A stretch of 64,000 nucleotides of DNA, from NCBI GenBank assembly GCA_905250125.1, contig CAJNOL010001068.1, positions 18,513 to 82,512 on the forward strand. The letters are read 5' to 3'. How positions within the stretch are numbered: position 1 is the stretch's first letter; every line of letters begins with the position of its first letter. The translations under genes and the position numbers were made by a program. The stretch comes from Rotaria sordida. Its lineage: Eukaryota; Rotifera; Eurotatoria; Philodinida; Philodinidae. Below are positions 44,271 to 57,400 of the stretch, one piece after another. The notes beneath the pieces were generated by a model. That model made no database searches, was not told the origin of the DNA, and saw only the letters and a program-made list of their open reading frames with translations.

Positions 44271-45255
44271 GTATTGAAGTTACTTCAATTGAACTAAAAA
44301 AAAAAACATTTCTACCTTTTTCTTACGAATGAATAATATAGAAGAAATTTATTCAGAAAAATTAAACATTCATTTAAACTTAATATGATTATATATCTAT
44401 TCTCAAGGTACTTAGATGTGTAATTAATGAATAAGACTTTTAGAATACTATACAATGATCTAAACAGCATACTGCTATACGTATAAAGTGTACGATTAAA
44501 AATGAAGATACTAGATTTTGGTTTTCTAGTGTAATCCAAATATGTAACATGTCACAAAAGATAGATTCGAGTATTTCAATATAAATAATAAATTCTTATA
44601 ATACTAGTTGATCGTGATCTAAAGTCATAAGTTGCACTTACTGCTTTATCTACTGCTTTTCTGATGATGTTTGTCTGATACGTTCGTCATTGGGATTAGT
44701 TTCACTGGGGAGTAGATAGATATTCAAAGATCTAGTCAAGTGATGTCTTTGTTCGACCTACGAGGGAATCTTCTCAGATTTGCAATGAATTTTTGTCTAT
44801 ATACCCTAGTAAAAACGTTAAAAGAATTTGGGTAGGTATGGAGATTTGACTCAGCTATTGAATTTTTAACATGTTTATTTTCCAGAGGTTTGTGTACGAC
44901 TTTAATTTTTCTGAAAAATTTAATTTTCAAATATTGATCTAAAACTTTGCGCATTTATAAATATTAACTATAGTAGCTTTCATACAAAAGTTCAAAAGTT
45001 TTGAACATAAGAATTTTAACATATAGATCTTTTTCCAGAGATAGTACATAGCTTATGAATTTTTTCATAGAAGCTACTATAGTTAAGATCGAAAATCTGG
45101 TGTCCTACACGAACCTATGGAAAATAGGCATATTAAAAATTCGATAGCTTAGTCAAATTTCAATATTCACCCAAATTCTTTTAGTGTTTTTCTTATGAAT
45201 CATCAATTAATTGATGTCTATTTCATATTTAGTTGAATTGAAGTAACTTCGATAC
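44271..45255. mobile_element. foldback-type element with 28-bp ends and internal inverted repeats
   Basis: The ends 44271-44298 (GTATTGAAGTTACTTCAATT, then GAACTAAA) and the reverse complement of 45228-45255 match at 26 of 28 positions. The ends themselves contain the dyad GAAGTTACTTC. Inside, 44809-44905 (AAAAGAATTTGGGTAGGTAT, AGCTATTGAATTTTTAACAT) is complementary to 45105-45190, and AACTATAGTAGCTTT (about 44968) to GAAGCTACTATAGTT (about 45068). The left half carries about 480 bp with no counterpart at the right. There is no transposase frame. Confidence 0.65.
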
Positions 45256-46043
45256 GACAAATACATTTTTGAATGTGATGACTTTAATCGTTGATGATCA
45301 TTTTCGACATCGATTCACTTATCATGTTTAGTGGATCTTATTGAAATATACTAAAATCAATATCGATTTTTCAATCTACAAATATATCACTTTATTATTC
45401 CATTACGATGTATGAAAATCATCATTAGACAATGCTCTATTTCATAATCTAGATATTTGATGATGAATAAGAATGACTAATATTTTATTACGGAATGTTG
45501 TTTTTTTGTTATTTTGTTTTTACCTCATCATGACTATAATGAGAAACTGCATCAATAAGTTATTTCGTCGTTGCATTGTTTTCTTTATTCATACAAGTGA
45601 ATAATCAAGAAAGTAATACGTCTAGTTACATGTGGTGAACACAAATTATCGTCCAATAGTAAATATCGATCGTTGAAAGTGCATTATCATAGCTAAAAGC
45701 ATATCAACTAATCAAAATCTCAGCAATTCTCGATATACCGATTTGATCAGTGAATCGATTGCACATATTCTCTCACCCATCAAAGGCTATAAAGCGATGT
45801 CTCTAGTGTCATTAGACTAAGCAATAACCGTAATTTCACATTTATTTGATAGTCTTGATGAAAATGTCTAGATGATCAAAGAGAACTTCAATTGATGTTC
45901 TTAGTCTTTATCAACTCTTCAATTCGATACTACGAAATGACAATCGTGATAATTTGAAACCATAGTTTTTCCTATTTGAAATTATTTCTCATCATTCTCT
46001 ATGAGAGGGAGTGAGCTCGTGTACTATTAGTGTAGAAATTTTT
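45256..46043. other. intergenic, possibly decayed upstream part of the ART gene
   Basis: No continuous frame is visible. Because an ADP-ribosyltransferase C-terminal fragment follows, the 5' part of that gene may have decayed here beyond recognition. Confidence 0.35.
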
Positions 46044-46290
46044 CGATCAGATTTATTTTTGGGCAAGAAAGGCATACGAAGATGATGTTCTATTGAATAT
46101 TAAAATGAAAAGTCAATTATATCATATTCATATTTTAAAGATACCGAGAAAGAAATAATTTTAATGCCGAGTACATATTTAGATATGATTGAACAGTTGA
46201 ATTCAGTCGATGATTTATATATTATTCAATTGAAAGAAATTCAATATCCTTTTTCATTTCTCAAACCATCATTTAAAAAAAAGAACCATC
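46044..46290 (+). pseudogene. mono-ADP-ribosyltransferase (ART-fold) domain fragment
   Basis: The frame starting around 46044 reads LFLGKKG, a stop, CSIEY, a stop, then NEKSIISYSYFKDTEKEIIL and MPSTYLDMIEQL, ending DLYIIQLKEI. This is the C-terminal part of the arginine-specific ART fold as found in large numbers in bdelloids: '..GxRTLFxIE...GKxI..YSxFxxExEIxxxPGT.xxV', closing with a '.LHIIxLKE' strand. The Glu-rich 'EKEIILMP' element contains the position of the catalytic ExE-type loop, but with one of the expected Glu contexts altered. Two in-frame stops and the absence of the N-terminal half show that it is dead. Confidence 0.6.
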
Positions 46291-47175
46291 GACAGTAAAT
46301 ATCATAAAAGTTTCTGCTAATATCGTATCTTCGAATGCTAATTCAACAACGGGTAATTCTCTTATATTTTTATTTCATAGGTTTTATCATAGAACACATC
46401 TTGTACAAATGACATCAACAGCTTCGCCACCGCCGCAGTAAAAGCCATTAAGATAAAAGATCTCTTGTGAATATAAGTAGAAATCGTTCGATAATTGTAG
46501 GTCACTTCGACTAGTGTTCTTAAAACGAATGAATTTGAAAAAGAAAATGAAACAAAATTTAATATATATCAACAGTGAACATATTTATGTACAAGAATTA
46601 TCTGCAGAAAATGTGCCACTCTTCAAAGACGAATTTTAACATTTACTAATCATATAGAACCATAAACTCTTCGTTCCTATAAACACATCAATAAGTCATC
46701 ATATCAATTTATCATTAGAAATACAAGAATTTGCTATCGATATAATTCGAAAGGTCATTGCTGAAGAATACAATGAAGAAGATTCTCAATCAATGATCAT
46801 CGATGAACTCATTAGAATGTATGATGGTTGATTCTAAGACAAATTCTCATGGTTTCATACCAATGAAAATTTCTTTTATCAATTAATATTGACAAATATT
46901 CTACATCTATTGTTCAGAAATAATCATAAAACGTTTTTGTTTTTCTTCCATTTTTCTATGTGCCTCTTTTTCTTAAGAGATCGTTTATTTAGAAATAAAT
47001 CTACTTTTATTTGAAAATTTGTCATAAGCGTTAGCACTGGAAACAAAAACATTTATTCACGTGCAAAAAATTTTGGCTGTGATCTAGAAAGTTATTGAAG
47101 TCGTGATCGACAATCAATACAAATATTAGAATATTTACCTAATGAATTCTTAGTTGGTTTATTTAATTAAATATA
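46291..47175 (+). pseudogene. decayed coding remnants, including an F-box-like start
   Basis: Several short protein-like fragments in shifting frames continue downstream of the ART fragment. One around 46690-46830 reads LSLEIQEFAIDIIRKVIAEE, then YNEEDSQSMIIDELIRMYDG; I do not recognise its family. Near 47119-47166, QILEYLPNEFLVGLFN fits the start of a bdelloid F-box-like protein (xxEYLPNEIFxxIF), but stops follow at once. It is probably a graveyard of two or more genes. Confidence 0.35.
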
Positions 47176-50100
47176 AAATTTAAATGTATACCTTCAATAT
47201 AAGTTTTATCATTTAATGGAATGATAGTATCGATTGAAGTTTTTATTAAATAAAAATGAAGCAATTAAGAAAAATTTAACTATTCAGTAATAATAACTTG
47301 ATGTGATTATTGTTTATATTCAAGTTTAATAATAAATATTAGATCATCAATTCATTTTTTTGATTCTTTAATTTCTAATCAATAAATTCTTTCATCTTTT
47401 ATGACTATAAATCGATTGGTTTCATCTTCATTTATGTTACTTTTTCTCCATATAATTCGATAACTTTCTTTACTAAATGTCTAACTTACTTTCAATGATT
47501 GACCTTGTGTTACTGTTAATTGTTTTTTTTTATTACTCATTCTCATCTGAAATGCAAGTAAAAACAAAATAACGCCTGTATCAATTGCGTTGGATGCTTC
47601 ACCGTAGTTAATAATTCGTACTTTTTATAATATTCTATGGATTCTTATCTTTTAGTTACACTTGAAGATGTAAAACTAGAATTCGCATATGCAGAAAAGT
47701 TTTGAACCAGATCTATTAAGTGTAAATATACACTTATCATTTATAAAATTGTCCTTAGATGGAAATCAAAAATTGAATCAATGAAAAATAATTTTTTTCC
47801 AGCAAATATCTAAACGAAGAAATAAATACAAGTGCTCGAACTTGAAACAAATTATGGTTTTTTTTTGTCTTGCATAGTAGAAGTAAAATTGTTAAATCAT
47901 ATCAAAAATTCTCATTCATCTATGATGGATATAAATCCATCTAAAAAGGCTCGGCGAGAATGTCTACTGGATGTCCCAGAAGTAGTCTACCAAAAACTAT
48001 AATAGAAAATCTCCATTGTATTTTAATGAAATGAACTAATTTTTTCCTGATGATAGAGGAAAGTTGCAAGATTTTAATCATAAATCATCAGCTAATTGAC
48101 ATACTTGCAATCTAATATAATTTACTTCAATCCGAAAGTTGGCCTTTTTTTCTTTCGAACAATACTTCCATCAGTAGTCAACCATAAGAAACACAGAAAT
48201 CTGATAATTTCGCTGACTTTTTACTGAAATGATCAATGAAAAAAAGACTCTACAAAATGGAATATATCAAAAATTTGTCAGATATCCTTGTGTGTTTATG
48301 GTTGATTATTCATACAAGTACTCTACCGAAAATTAATTGTAGCCGCACGAGTTTTTCAAGGATTTTCTGTACAAGAACATTCTAGAGGATTCTGTGAAGC
48401 CTTGAAGCAATCAAGTAGACTTGCAAAAACTCTTATCCACGACAAATCTATTTTACACTCCTCAAAAATCTGTTTGGTTTTTTGAAAAACCATTTCGATG
48501 AAAGATTATTTAAATAAATAAAATATAATAGTAGGGCCTCTCCGAATAGTCTGTGCGCTGTGACATACTAGAAGATTTAGAGACTTCTATTGCGAGGAAG
48601 GGTTTACTATATATCTGATTAGATGCAAATAGACAAAATTATTTAACGAAAAGGATTCTATTAATAATATATAAAAATTAGACAAATGATTTATCAATTC
48701 AATTTTTATTCTTTTTCTATTACGTGTCATCGTAAATAGCTTTCTTCAAAACAGAAGATTCTCAGACAAAGTTTGATGTATGCTAAATTCTACTTAATAA
48801 AAAGAATAGAAATATGACAGATTTAAAAGATGAACCTTATTCTAATAAATTAAACTTGAATATGAATGAGAAGCAGACCTTGAAATCGAGCCAATTTTTT
48901 ATGGCTCGGCCCGATCCCGAAAGAAATTTCGTTTACAAAGATTTTTTTCTCAATAGACAACTATTTGATATTTTTCGGCATTTATAAAAAGTGATGACCA
49001 ACGAAGAAAGGGGTAGCGTGGAGAAGCTTCCCCTATCCCCCCTCAGGGTGAGCCAAATCTCAGTAAAAGTTATGTCAAAAAAGGATAAAATGATCGGACC
49101 TAGTGAGAAGCACAGTCATTGTACTGTTAAAGAAAAAAAAATTCATGAAAATAAATTGATGTATTTTATGGAGTGGTGTCGATTGTGTATGAAAGTAATA
49201 TTTTCCCAACATGTTTCTGTCTTGGAGCTGATTTCTGTATGGTATTTTCATATATCAACCAGTCTTAATGTATGAATACTTCAAAAAACAAATATCGCTC
49301 TACAGTTTGTTAGTAAAACTAAATTTTTTTTCGAACGTAGAAAGATTTTCGATTGATTTTTTTGGAATATTACTCTACTAATTTTGAGTATTAGTAAAAT
49401 TTATGAAACAAACCTCCTTTACTTTTCAAATTATTTTTCCTCTATTTCTCTTTGATATCCAACCAATTTTGTTCAAATGAAATTTCTTCAAGCGAAATGC
49501 TATTGATTTTAATATCAAGCTACACAAAATTGAGAAGTATCTTCATGCAAATTATCGTCAGTTTTTCATTCATAAAACTTCATCTCAAGCTATTAATTGA
49601 GATATAATGTATGTAAAAAAAAAAAATACTTCAAAAACATAAATGTCGTACAACATTAAGGTCGATATACATGTCTTGAATGTATATGTTCATCATGTAT
49701 GCTTTCAATAAAAGTTCATAGTTTAAAGTTTGGTAGATTATTAGATTACGTGATACTTTGACCTTGTTTTTGAACGATTAATTTGAGTCTTTTTGGAATG
49801 CTAAATTTATTTAAGCAAAAATATGCAATTTAATTTTAAAGAAAGCTATCTAAAAAACAAATCTGTAAGATGATAATGTTCTATAATCATAACAATGTAT
49901 GATGTTTATGGATATTGAAGTATTTATTTTATAGATAGCAGTTCTAATCTTTTTTTTTTCGGTGAATTATTTATATATATATTTACTACAAATAATATCA
50001 GATTAATGAGACAGGAGCAAAATTATTTAATCGAGTATTAAATCATTGATATTACTATTGTCGTTTTTCATAGAAACTATCGTGTTATTACTGGAATATT

Positions 50101-50296
50101 CTTCATATTTACATTAACATATTTTGATCTCATTAAAGAATGCGCTTCAGTTGTAACAAATAATCATTATCTACTTTACTTTGTTACTGCATGATGCATG
50201 TAGGTGTGAGTGACGACAATACCGACACCTACATTCCATAATATTTTAAAATGAATTTCTATCAGTTGATGACAATGACAAAGTCTCTAGCGATTA
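47176..50296. other. intergenic, nothing recognised
   Basis: AT-rich non-coding sequence. The only sizeable open frame (48991-49275 +, 94 codons) has no domain. A short hairpin occurs at about 50201-50236 (ATGTAGGTGT / ACACCTACAT). Confidence 0.45.
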
Positions 50297-52827
50297 TTAA
50301 CTCAAAATATCATCCTCATCAGGTAAATCGTCAGAACGATCAATATCAGGATCTATAGCACCGACCAATACCTTCACCACATAGTCAGCATATGAAAATG
50401 GATAATTGGCTCCGTGTATTTCCCGAATCATTTTTTTCTGTGTTTGATAATCATCCGTCACATCGACATTTACCATCTCTGCATCCCATTGTCTCAAGTA
50501 GCTGACAGTCTCTGAATCATCCGTACAAATGAGAAACATTACATGAGTGTTGTCTACTTGACGTTCATGTTCCATGACATGTTTGAACTCGGGAAGATTA
50601 GGATTTCCATCATCATCAGTGGGTATTCCATCGGTAGCAATGAATATTAACAATTTTTTATTTTGTTGATGTTGAACATGTGATTGAAGAATGTTTCGTA
50701 GAACACGAGCCAATGGAGTATAACCACGTGGAGGAATCTTGAATAATCGTTCTACATCTTTAGGATTGGTAATTCTATAAGAGTTTTGTCTATTGAGAAA
50801 ATGTATATTAATTCCATTCGAGTCAAATATCGTACCGATTTCTACAACTAAACGTACAAACATTCGTAACTCATCCCACCGAGTACGTGTCGTTCCATCA
50901 ACAAAATTTGTCATCGTTCCAGAATCGTCACAAAGAATGACAATTTCGAAATTTTTCAGTTTGCGAAGACGTTGAACATCATTCTTTCGTATTTCATACG
51001 TGAGAACCAACGTCATTAATCGTTCTTCTTCAATTTCATTGAGCTCTGCATTAAAGTATGATGAATTCTCTTCTAAATGATACCCAAACAAAAGAGTAGA
51101 AAACTACTCATATCAAAGAATAACAGAAATGAATAAATTCTATACAGCATATATTTTATTCTCATATGAAGATCATCATAAAACTATCAATATAAAGAAA
51201 AATGAGTCACATTTGATTTACAAACCATATCTGTGTTTGTTATACGACAGGAGATAGTAAACGATAGGATAAAATGATACAAAATCATAATTCTATGAAA
51301 TAGTTCCGAGAAATTGAATATGCATTAAAAATTTCGATCCATAGTACACACTATCAACTATCAGTATGATCTCGTCTTTTCTTGTACTAGTTTGTCGGCA
51401 CAATGGGACATTGATTCAAAACAGTGGTGCGTGCCGGTTAGTATATAGAAGACTCATAATGAATGGCCGGTTTTTATATTTCTTTTTTTTTGTCATATAG
51501 TACGTTTATTTTAAAAATAAAATATCGTATAAGATGTAGCGTGGAAAGTTCTACAAGATACATTTAAAACCTTGTTTCATATGTACATTCTTTGTTTTCA
51601 AAATGAACAAAATTCTGTATGACTGATGTTCGATCTTGCAAATGAGATTATTAATTGATATATAACAATCAATTAATAAATTATAACTTTTAACTTTATT
51701 TCATTACATATGATTGGCAATAGCGTCGCGTACATGATAATTCAGAACATCGAGATCGAGAATATTTGATGACCATCTATTACGGCTCATTAATCAAAGA
51801 AATAAGAAACAAAATTTGTCGTGTACTAAAAAAATAACTTTTCACAGCATCAAGATTTGATCGTACAAAATTGTGCCCATTTGAAAACAAAGGATGCACA
51901 TATGGAATTAAATTTTTAATATATCTTGTAGAGCTTTTCATGCTGCATCTTATGCAATATTTTATTTTTAAAATAAACGTACTACGTAGATGATTAAAAA
52001 AAAGAAATACATAAATCTATCATTCATTATAGGTCATCCGATGGTTGTAGTGAATAATTTCATATTGTTAGAAAGTCTTTCTCCTATATTGGTCGATTTT
52101 GCAGTCAAATATCTCTCACAATTGCCATCTCACTAACCTTCATCAGTCGATCCTAGAGCTAAATGAAATAAGTTGACAGTAATTTTCCATCACAGGCTAC
52201 TCATCTCATGTTATGATTAAGAGATGCTTCTAGGTAAAGTCTCATTTTTTTTTATTCTCTTGTTCGAGCACACAGTTCTAAAAAGATAATGTACTCAGAT
52301 GATGTTTTTTGGATTTCGACTAATCTCATTAAGCTTGACTTATATAGAATCGATTTAAGTCCATCAATATCTGACAGCTGATTGTTTTCTAACGAGCATA
52401 CTCTAGATAAAGTTTTAATTAATCTTAAGCTAAGATTTTCTTACTATACGTATAGTGTTGAACAATAGAGAGAAAAACCATAAATCTCTGACTTTTATCT
52501 CCTGTTTACACTTGACTTTCTTCACAATGAGATAGATCTGATATGTACAATAGTTGAACACAATTACTTTTTATTTTGTTCTATCGAGTTCAATGCAAGT
52601 CTCGCTCTTGACACACGCGAATAATCGAGATTCTTAAAGCTTTGCTAGCATAACAATTTCTACTTACGTAAGCCGTCTCGAGCTATATGTACTTCTCCAT
52701 CAAAACTGGAAACACTATCGTCCGTGGCTTCCCTACCAGGTTCAGTAGAAATAGTGCATGATCGACTTCGGATTAGCACAGGAGCATTAAGTGGCATCAT
52801 TGTTGAATCAGTAGAATTTGCAGTCAT
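50297..52827 (-). CDS. von Willebrand factor A (vWA) domain protein
   Basis: Two exons, 52827-52668 and 51072-50297, joined by a 1595-nt intron (donor C|GTAAGT, acceptor ATTTAG), encode 311 residues. Exon 1 gives a Ser/Thr-rich leader (MTANSTDSTMM ... HIARDGL). Exon 2 holds an alpha/beta vWA domain, about residues 85-270: the metal-site strand IVILCDDSGTM (MIDAS-like DxSGT), RGYTPLARVL with the MIDAS Thr, and IFIATDGIPTDD with the MIDAS Asp. After it come VDVTDDYQTQKKMIRE and YADYVVKVLVGAIDP, then an acidic tail. The post-vWA 'VDVTDDY..EK....FS..DY(V)VK.LLG.IDP' block recalls vWA proteins of fungi and amoebae (from memory). No signal peptide or membrane segment is visible, so it is probably cytosolic. 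The function is unknown; a ligand-binding or scaffold role is only the general expectation for vWA. Confidence 0.85.
51498..51984. mobile_element. MITE within the vWA gene intron
   Basis: 487 bp with terminal inverted repeats of about 70 bp; the outer 28 bases (TAGTACGTTTATTTTAAAAA, then TAAAATAT) are identical in both ends. The inner part (ATAAGATGTAGCGTGGAAAG, then TTCTACAAGATA) matches with scattered differences. No coding capacity. It lies wholly inside the intron, so it should be removed by splicing. No clear target duplication was found. Confidence 0.75.
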
Positions 52828-53372
52828 GAGTCTTATCTAAAAGAAATAGACAATGAAACATCTTTGCTCACATGAGAGGCTTCTACTATGTGCCATCATC
52901 AATGCCATGCTTATTTTCCTTACTTACTGAAGCATTTTCGCTTCCATTTCACACGACACTAAGCAAAACTATATAGCAATTGCGTTGCCGTCCACAATAG
53001 TTTTTGTTCTGTATGTTAACATTCAAAAGAGAATCCATACAATACAAGTATGAGTGTGCATCACAGTTTTGCTAGCGTCGAATGTTTTTTTTTCTGTACA
53101 TTGCTCTCAAGTCGAATTTTAAATTTTTTCTCTCCAGCTTTTTCAACTCAATAGGGTTGAAATAAATAACATTTTACAATTAAGAATCGATCGTTCTGCC
53201 ACTATACATGATTTGATTGCTCAGGAAAAAAAACAGGTCGAGGGTGTCTATGAGAAGAGTAAAAGTCTGAGTGTAGGTTTGACTGTTCTGTTAACTGTAG
53301 TCATACGAGTTTCTCAATACAAAAGTCCTTTCGAGTAGTCGGCTGTACTGGTCATACACTAGACCAATATGA
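52828..53372. other. vWA gene 5' flank
   Basis: Presumed promoter/5' UTR of the minus-strand vWA gene and spacer up to the hAT-like element. No motif could be assigned. Confidence 0.4.
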
Positions 53373-53380
53373 TAGTAACA

Positions 53381-53992
53381 CAGTGGTGTAATTAAGGGTG
53401 GGGCCAAATGGACAATTGCCCATCTCATTTGTCCATTGAAATTTTACTTTTTCAGAATTGTTTATTTATTTTTGAATTAGATAGTAACTGTATTTTTTTT
53501 TTCTTCCGTCTGAATCATACATGCACTCTTTGCTTGTTCTTTCTGTGAAGAATTAAGAAAAGAATCGTGTCTTATATTTTAACTGTAAGTGTGGTGAACG
53601 TGAATGTCGGTCTACAATGAAATAGAATAGGCTAAACGGACTTGCTGCTACATACATTCATAAAGATCTTGATATAAATCCAAATGGAATATTGAAATTT
53701 TATATACAAATGCATTATTGTCGTCTTGATTTTGGTGTTTAAATTTGAAATATAAATGTAATAGACAGAGATATTAAAAATAGACTAAAACACATCTGAC
53801 TTAAGCTTAAGATCTGAGTTTGATGCATATTTGGTTAAAAGAACCTCATTTCTTTTTTTTGTGCTTTTTTTACGTTTTCAATACTTTGCTGGATCAAAAA
53901 ATTTTTGGCCTATTAATAAAAATCTTGACTATCGTTTGTCCCGACACAGAAGAAGTTTGCCCATTGGTCTAAAAATTCTGGTGACGCTGCTG
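53381..53992. mobile_element. non-autonomous hAT-like element with 8-bp target duplication
   Basis: The left end CAGTGGTGTAATTAAGGG, followed by GTGGGGCC, and the right end (reverse complement CAGCAGCGTCACCAGAAT) share the CAGxxGxGTxAxxA pattern common to hAT-type ends. They are flanked by TAGTAACA (53373-53380) and TTGTAACA (53993-54000), a 7-of-8 match of the length expected for hAT target duplications. The 612-bp interior has no transposase. The age is moderate, judging by diverged ends. Confidence 0.65.
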
Positions 53993-54445
53993 TTGTAACA
54001 CTCAGTCATCTCAGCTTGTTCTGAAAAAAGAATTTTTTTTTGGACGAATTCGAAGTACTTTTTCATAAAGCACAGTTACATTCGTCTAATCTCCTTGAGT
54101 AAACTTGATCCGTCGAAACTCCTAATAGATATTTCTATTCTTATGTTCATCAGTTGTTATCACTATCAACGCTTGATATAAATCTTTAGCTTGGTTAATT
54201 TACTCTAATTTTAATAATAATTTCAAAAACATCACAAAATTTACTATTATGTCGGAGAAAAAATTTTATTCTATCAATTATTTTGTTATTTTAACATCTT
54301 TACATTTATTATCAATATTTTCTACTTATAATAAATATTACAATAGTCTTTTAAATTCAATTATTTGATAATAGTTATTATGAACAAAATATTCAAAATT
54401 TATTTGACATCATATTCATTCTCACACATAAAAAAAATGAATAAA

Positions 54446-57400
54446 TCAATCATGTACATAATCTTCTAATGTTTTCACTGTGCCTTCAATAATTGAATCA
54501 TATAAGAAATCTTCACGATAAAAAACATAATACTAAAAAAAAAATAGAAAATCAATCAAAAAAAGGAAAAAATCATAATTTACATTCATATTTTTATAAG
54601 CTTGTAATTCAGTTGATGGAGTTGTTGCTTCATATTCAGCTATTGAACAAATGATTATATTAGGTGGATCAAATGGAACAGTTGCAGCATATCCATTGAC
54701 AAATAAACCAGTTGTCATTATTGTTCCACCAAATGGAACAGTATTCTCTATATTAAATCAAAATATAATATTTATTTCTATGCAAAGTAATGAATAATCG
54801 AAAAGTAATATGACAAAATGTTCGTTCATTTTCTTTTTTTTTTTTGGCCTGTTAAAAGGACGTCTGCAGAAATTTAAATCAAAACTTTGTATTGCTTTCG
54901 AATAATAGATTCAAAATTTTTCTAAGACTTCGCTTTTAGAGTTTTGAAAATTATTTTAAATAAAATAAATAATCAATGGAAAACAGACTTGCAAAATGAG
55001 CTCGACTATTTCCGAATGATTATGCTAAAATTCTTGATTCTTCTATTATTTTGTAGAGAACGATTATAACTTCAAATTTTTGTAGACGTTCCTTTACAAT
55101 GATAAAAATAAAATGAAGACTTTGTCAAATTACTATTCGTTTATTCATTAATAAAACTAACTGCAAACATGTCCACCGAATCGTTTAACAAGTGCTTCAA
55201 TAGCTAATGGTGTATCAGCCATTTGACCGATAAATGCAAAGTTATAACCAGTAAATATTCTTCAGAAAAAAACAAAAATCAGAAATATATTTTCTTTTAA
55301 AATTAATTATTTTTCTTCGAAAAGAAAATAGATTTTTCCCCGGCTGACCTCGGTCCCTTGACTAACTATAAAACAAGTCAAGCGACCGAGGTCAGCCCGA
55401 GAACAATTCTATTCATAGAGAAGATAGATACTTACTTTTTATCTTTAGTTGCTACTGCTTTTTTGTATAATTTTCCGATTTTAGCTAATTTTTTCTTTAT
55501 AGCTTCTTTTGTAGCACCAGTAGCCTATTTAAATATATTAAATAGATTGAAAAAAAAACAATTTATTAAAATATACTGCATATTTAAATTCTCCAGCATC
55601 TAATTTATAATGAACAATATATTGAGGAAGAATATGATCACTACGAAAGATAATAAGTTCTTGTTTACTAGGTGAACAATGTGAATCATAACCCTAAATA
55701 AAAATATAAAATATATGAAAATAAAGATATATTAGAATTTTTCACATCTATAAGAGCAGAACCAAGTATTAATTGTGTACAGTGATATACCTTTCAAAAA
55801 AAAAAACAAGAATAGAAGACATTCTTCGTTTATATATTTTCCATTGTCTATTCTTTACTTTTCCTTGTAATATTTGACATAATAATAATTTTGTAGAACC
55901 TTTTATATAACCCATCGAAAAGCCAGGATATTCCTATATGATATGAAATACATTAAAGAATATAAACAAACAAGTTATGTTAAAATAATGAAGTACATTT
56001 GTAATCAATCATTTTTTGTTTTATGTAACCGATGAAAATTATTTCATAAAAAGACTTTTTCAATGAAGAATTTAATTCTCTACAAAAATCTACTATTTTA
56101 GAGTTTAATGATAGTGCAAATTTAGAGTTGTATTGTTCTTGACTTATTCAGAATTAAATTGTATGCTTTCTTTTGCATGCGTACTAACAACTAATCACAA
56201 AAGTTTTCGATTATTCCTGTACAATCCGTTATATGTAATTTGAACTTTTTTCATATGAAAACTTACACTAAAGTATGCTCCTCGTCCATAATAACCAGTA
56301 TCAGTTGCATGCGTAAATCCTTCTTGACCTAGAAGCAAGAAATGAAGATAGAATGTTTACTGGATTGGGGAATTTATTTACCAGGTACTTTAAAACCATT
56401 TTCACATATCGGTTGAATATTAGTAACAGCTGTACCATGAAAAGCTAATACAGGATAAGAATATTCTTCACCACGTTTTTTCTTTAGTTCTTCTCGTGCT
56501 TGACTAAAATAATAAGAATCAATAAAAAGAAAAAAAGAAGGACTAATATTTCTTAAAATCTGTACTTGAATTTATTGATTAAAATTGGATTACAAACATA
56601 TTCAACTTTGGTTACTTTTGCTCTAGAAAATAAAAATTTTGAAATTGAATATATATTTATTATTTAATTTTTCTTTTTTACGTTGTATATCCACTTAATA
56701 AACGATAAAATTGAGATTCAGCTAGACGAAAATGTAATTCTGCAGCTGAACCTATTTTTTGAAATAAAATTATTTAATTGAATTAAAAATTTTCATTAAT
56801 TTTACCTTGTTTACAATTTCGTTCGGGAAAAAGTTCGAAATATTTCACTTTAGTACCTTTAAGAATTTCTTCTTCACCTTCCATTAATAATACACCTTCG
56901 CTAATCTTAACAGAAAAAAAACAAGAAGATCTTTATTTTGAAATACAAATAAAAAAAAAAGATTAATTTACTTTATGTTGAAGTTCTTCAATTTCTTTTT
57001 TTCTTTTTTCAGTTTCTTCACGAGTTTTCTTTAATTTTTCTTGTAATTTTTCTTTTAATTCAAATGCCTTAAATTGATTTTTTCAATAGAAAAAAAAAAC
57101 CAAGAAAAAAATTCATATTTGATTTCTATTTACTCGTTCAATCATTAAACGTTTTTCATCATCAGTCATTTTCGAAAAAGTTTTCTCTAATTTTACATCA
57201 TATACACTTTCCTATATTAAAAATTTCATTAAAAAAAAAAACAATTCATTATTAACTTACATCATTCGAATCATATTCTTCTGTTTTATCTCCATCAACT
57301 TCTTCTTCACTTTCTTTTTTTCGTTTTTTATCATCATTTATTATTTCATTCTTTTTATTTGTTTGCTTAATTTCTTCTTCATCACTACTATCAACATCAG

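Noticed and set aside
48991-49275. 94-codon frame, possibly a small gene
   Set aside because: No recognisable motif, splice partner or flanking signals; cannot be supported.
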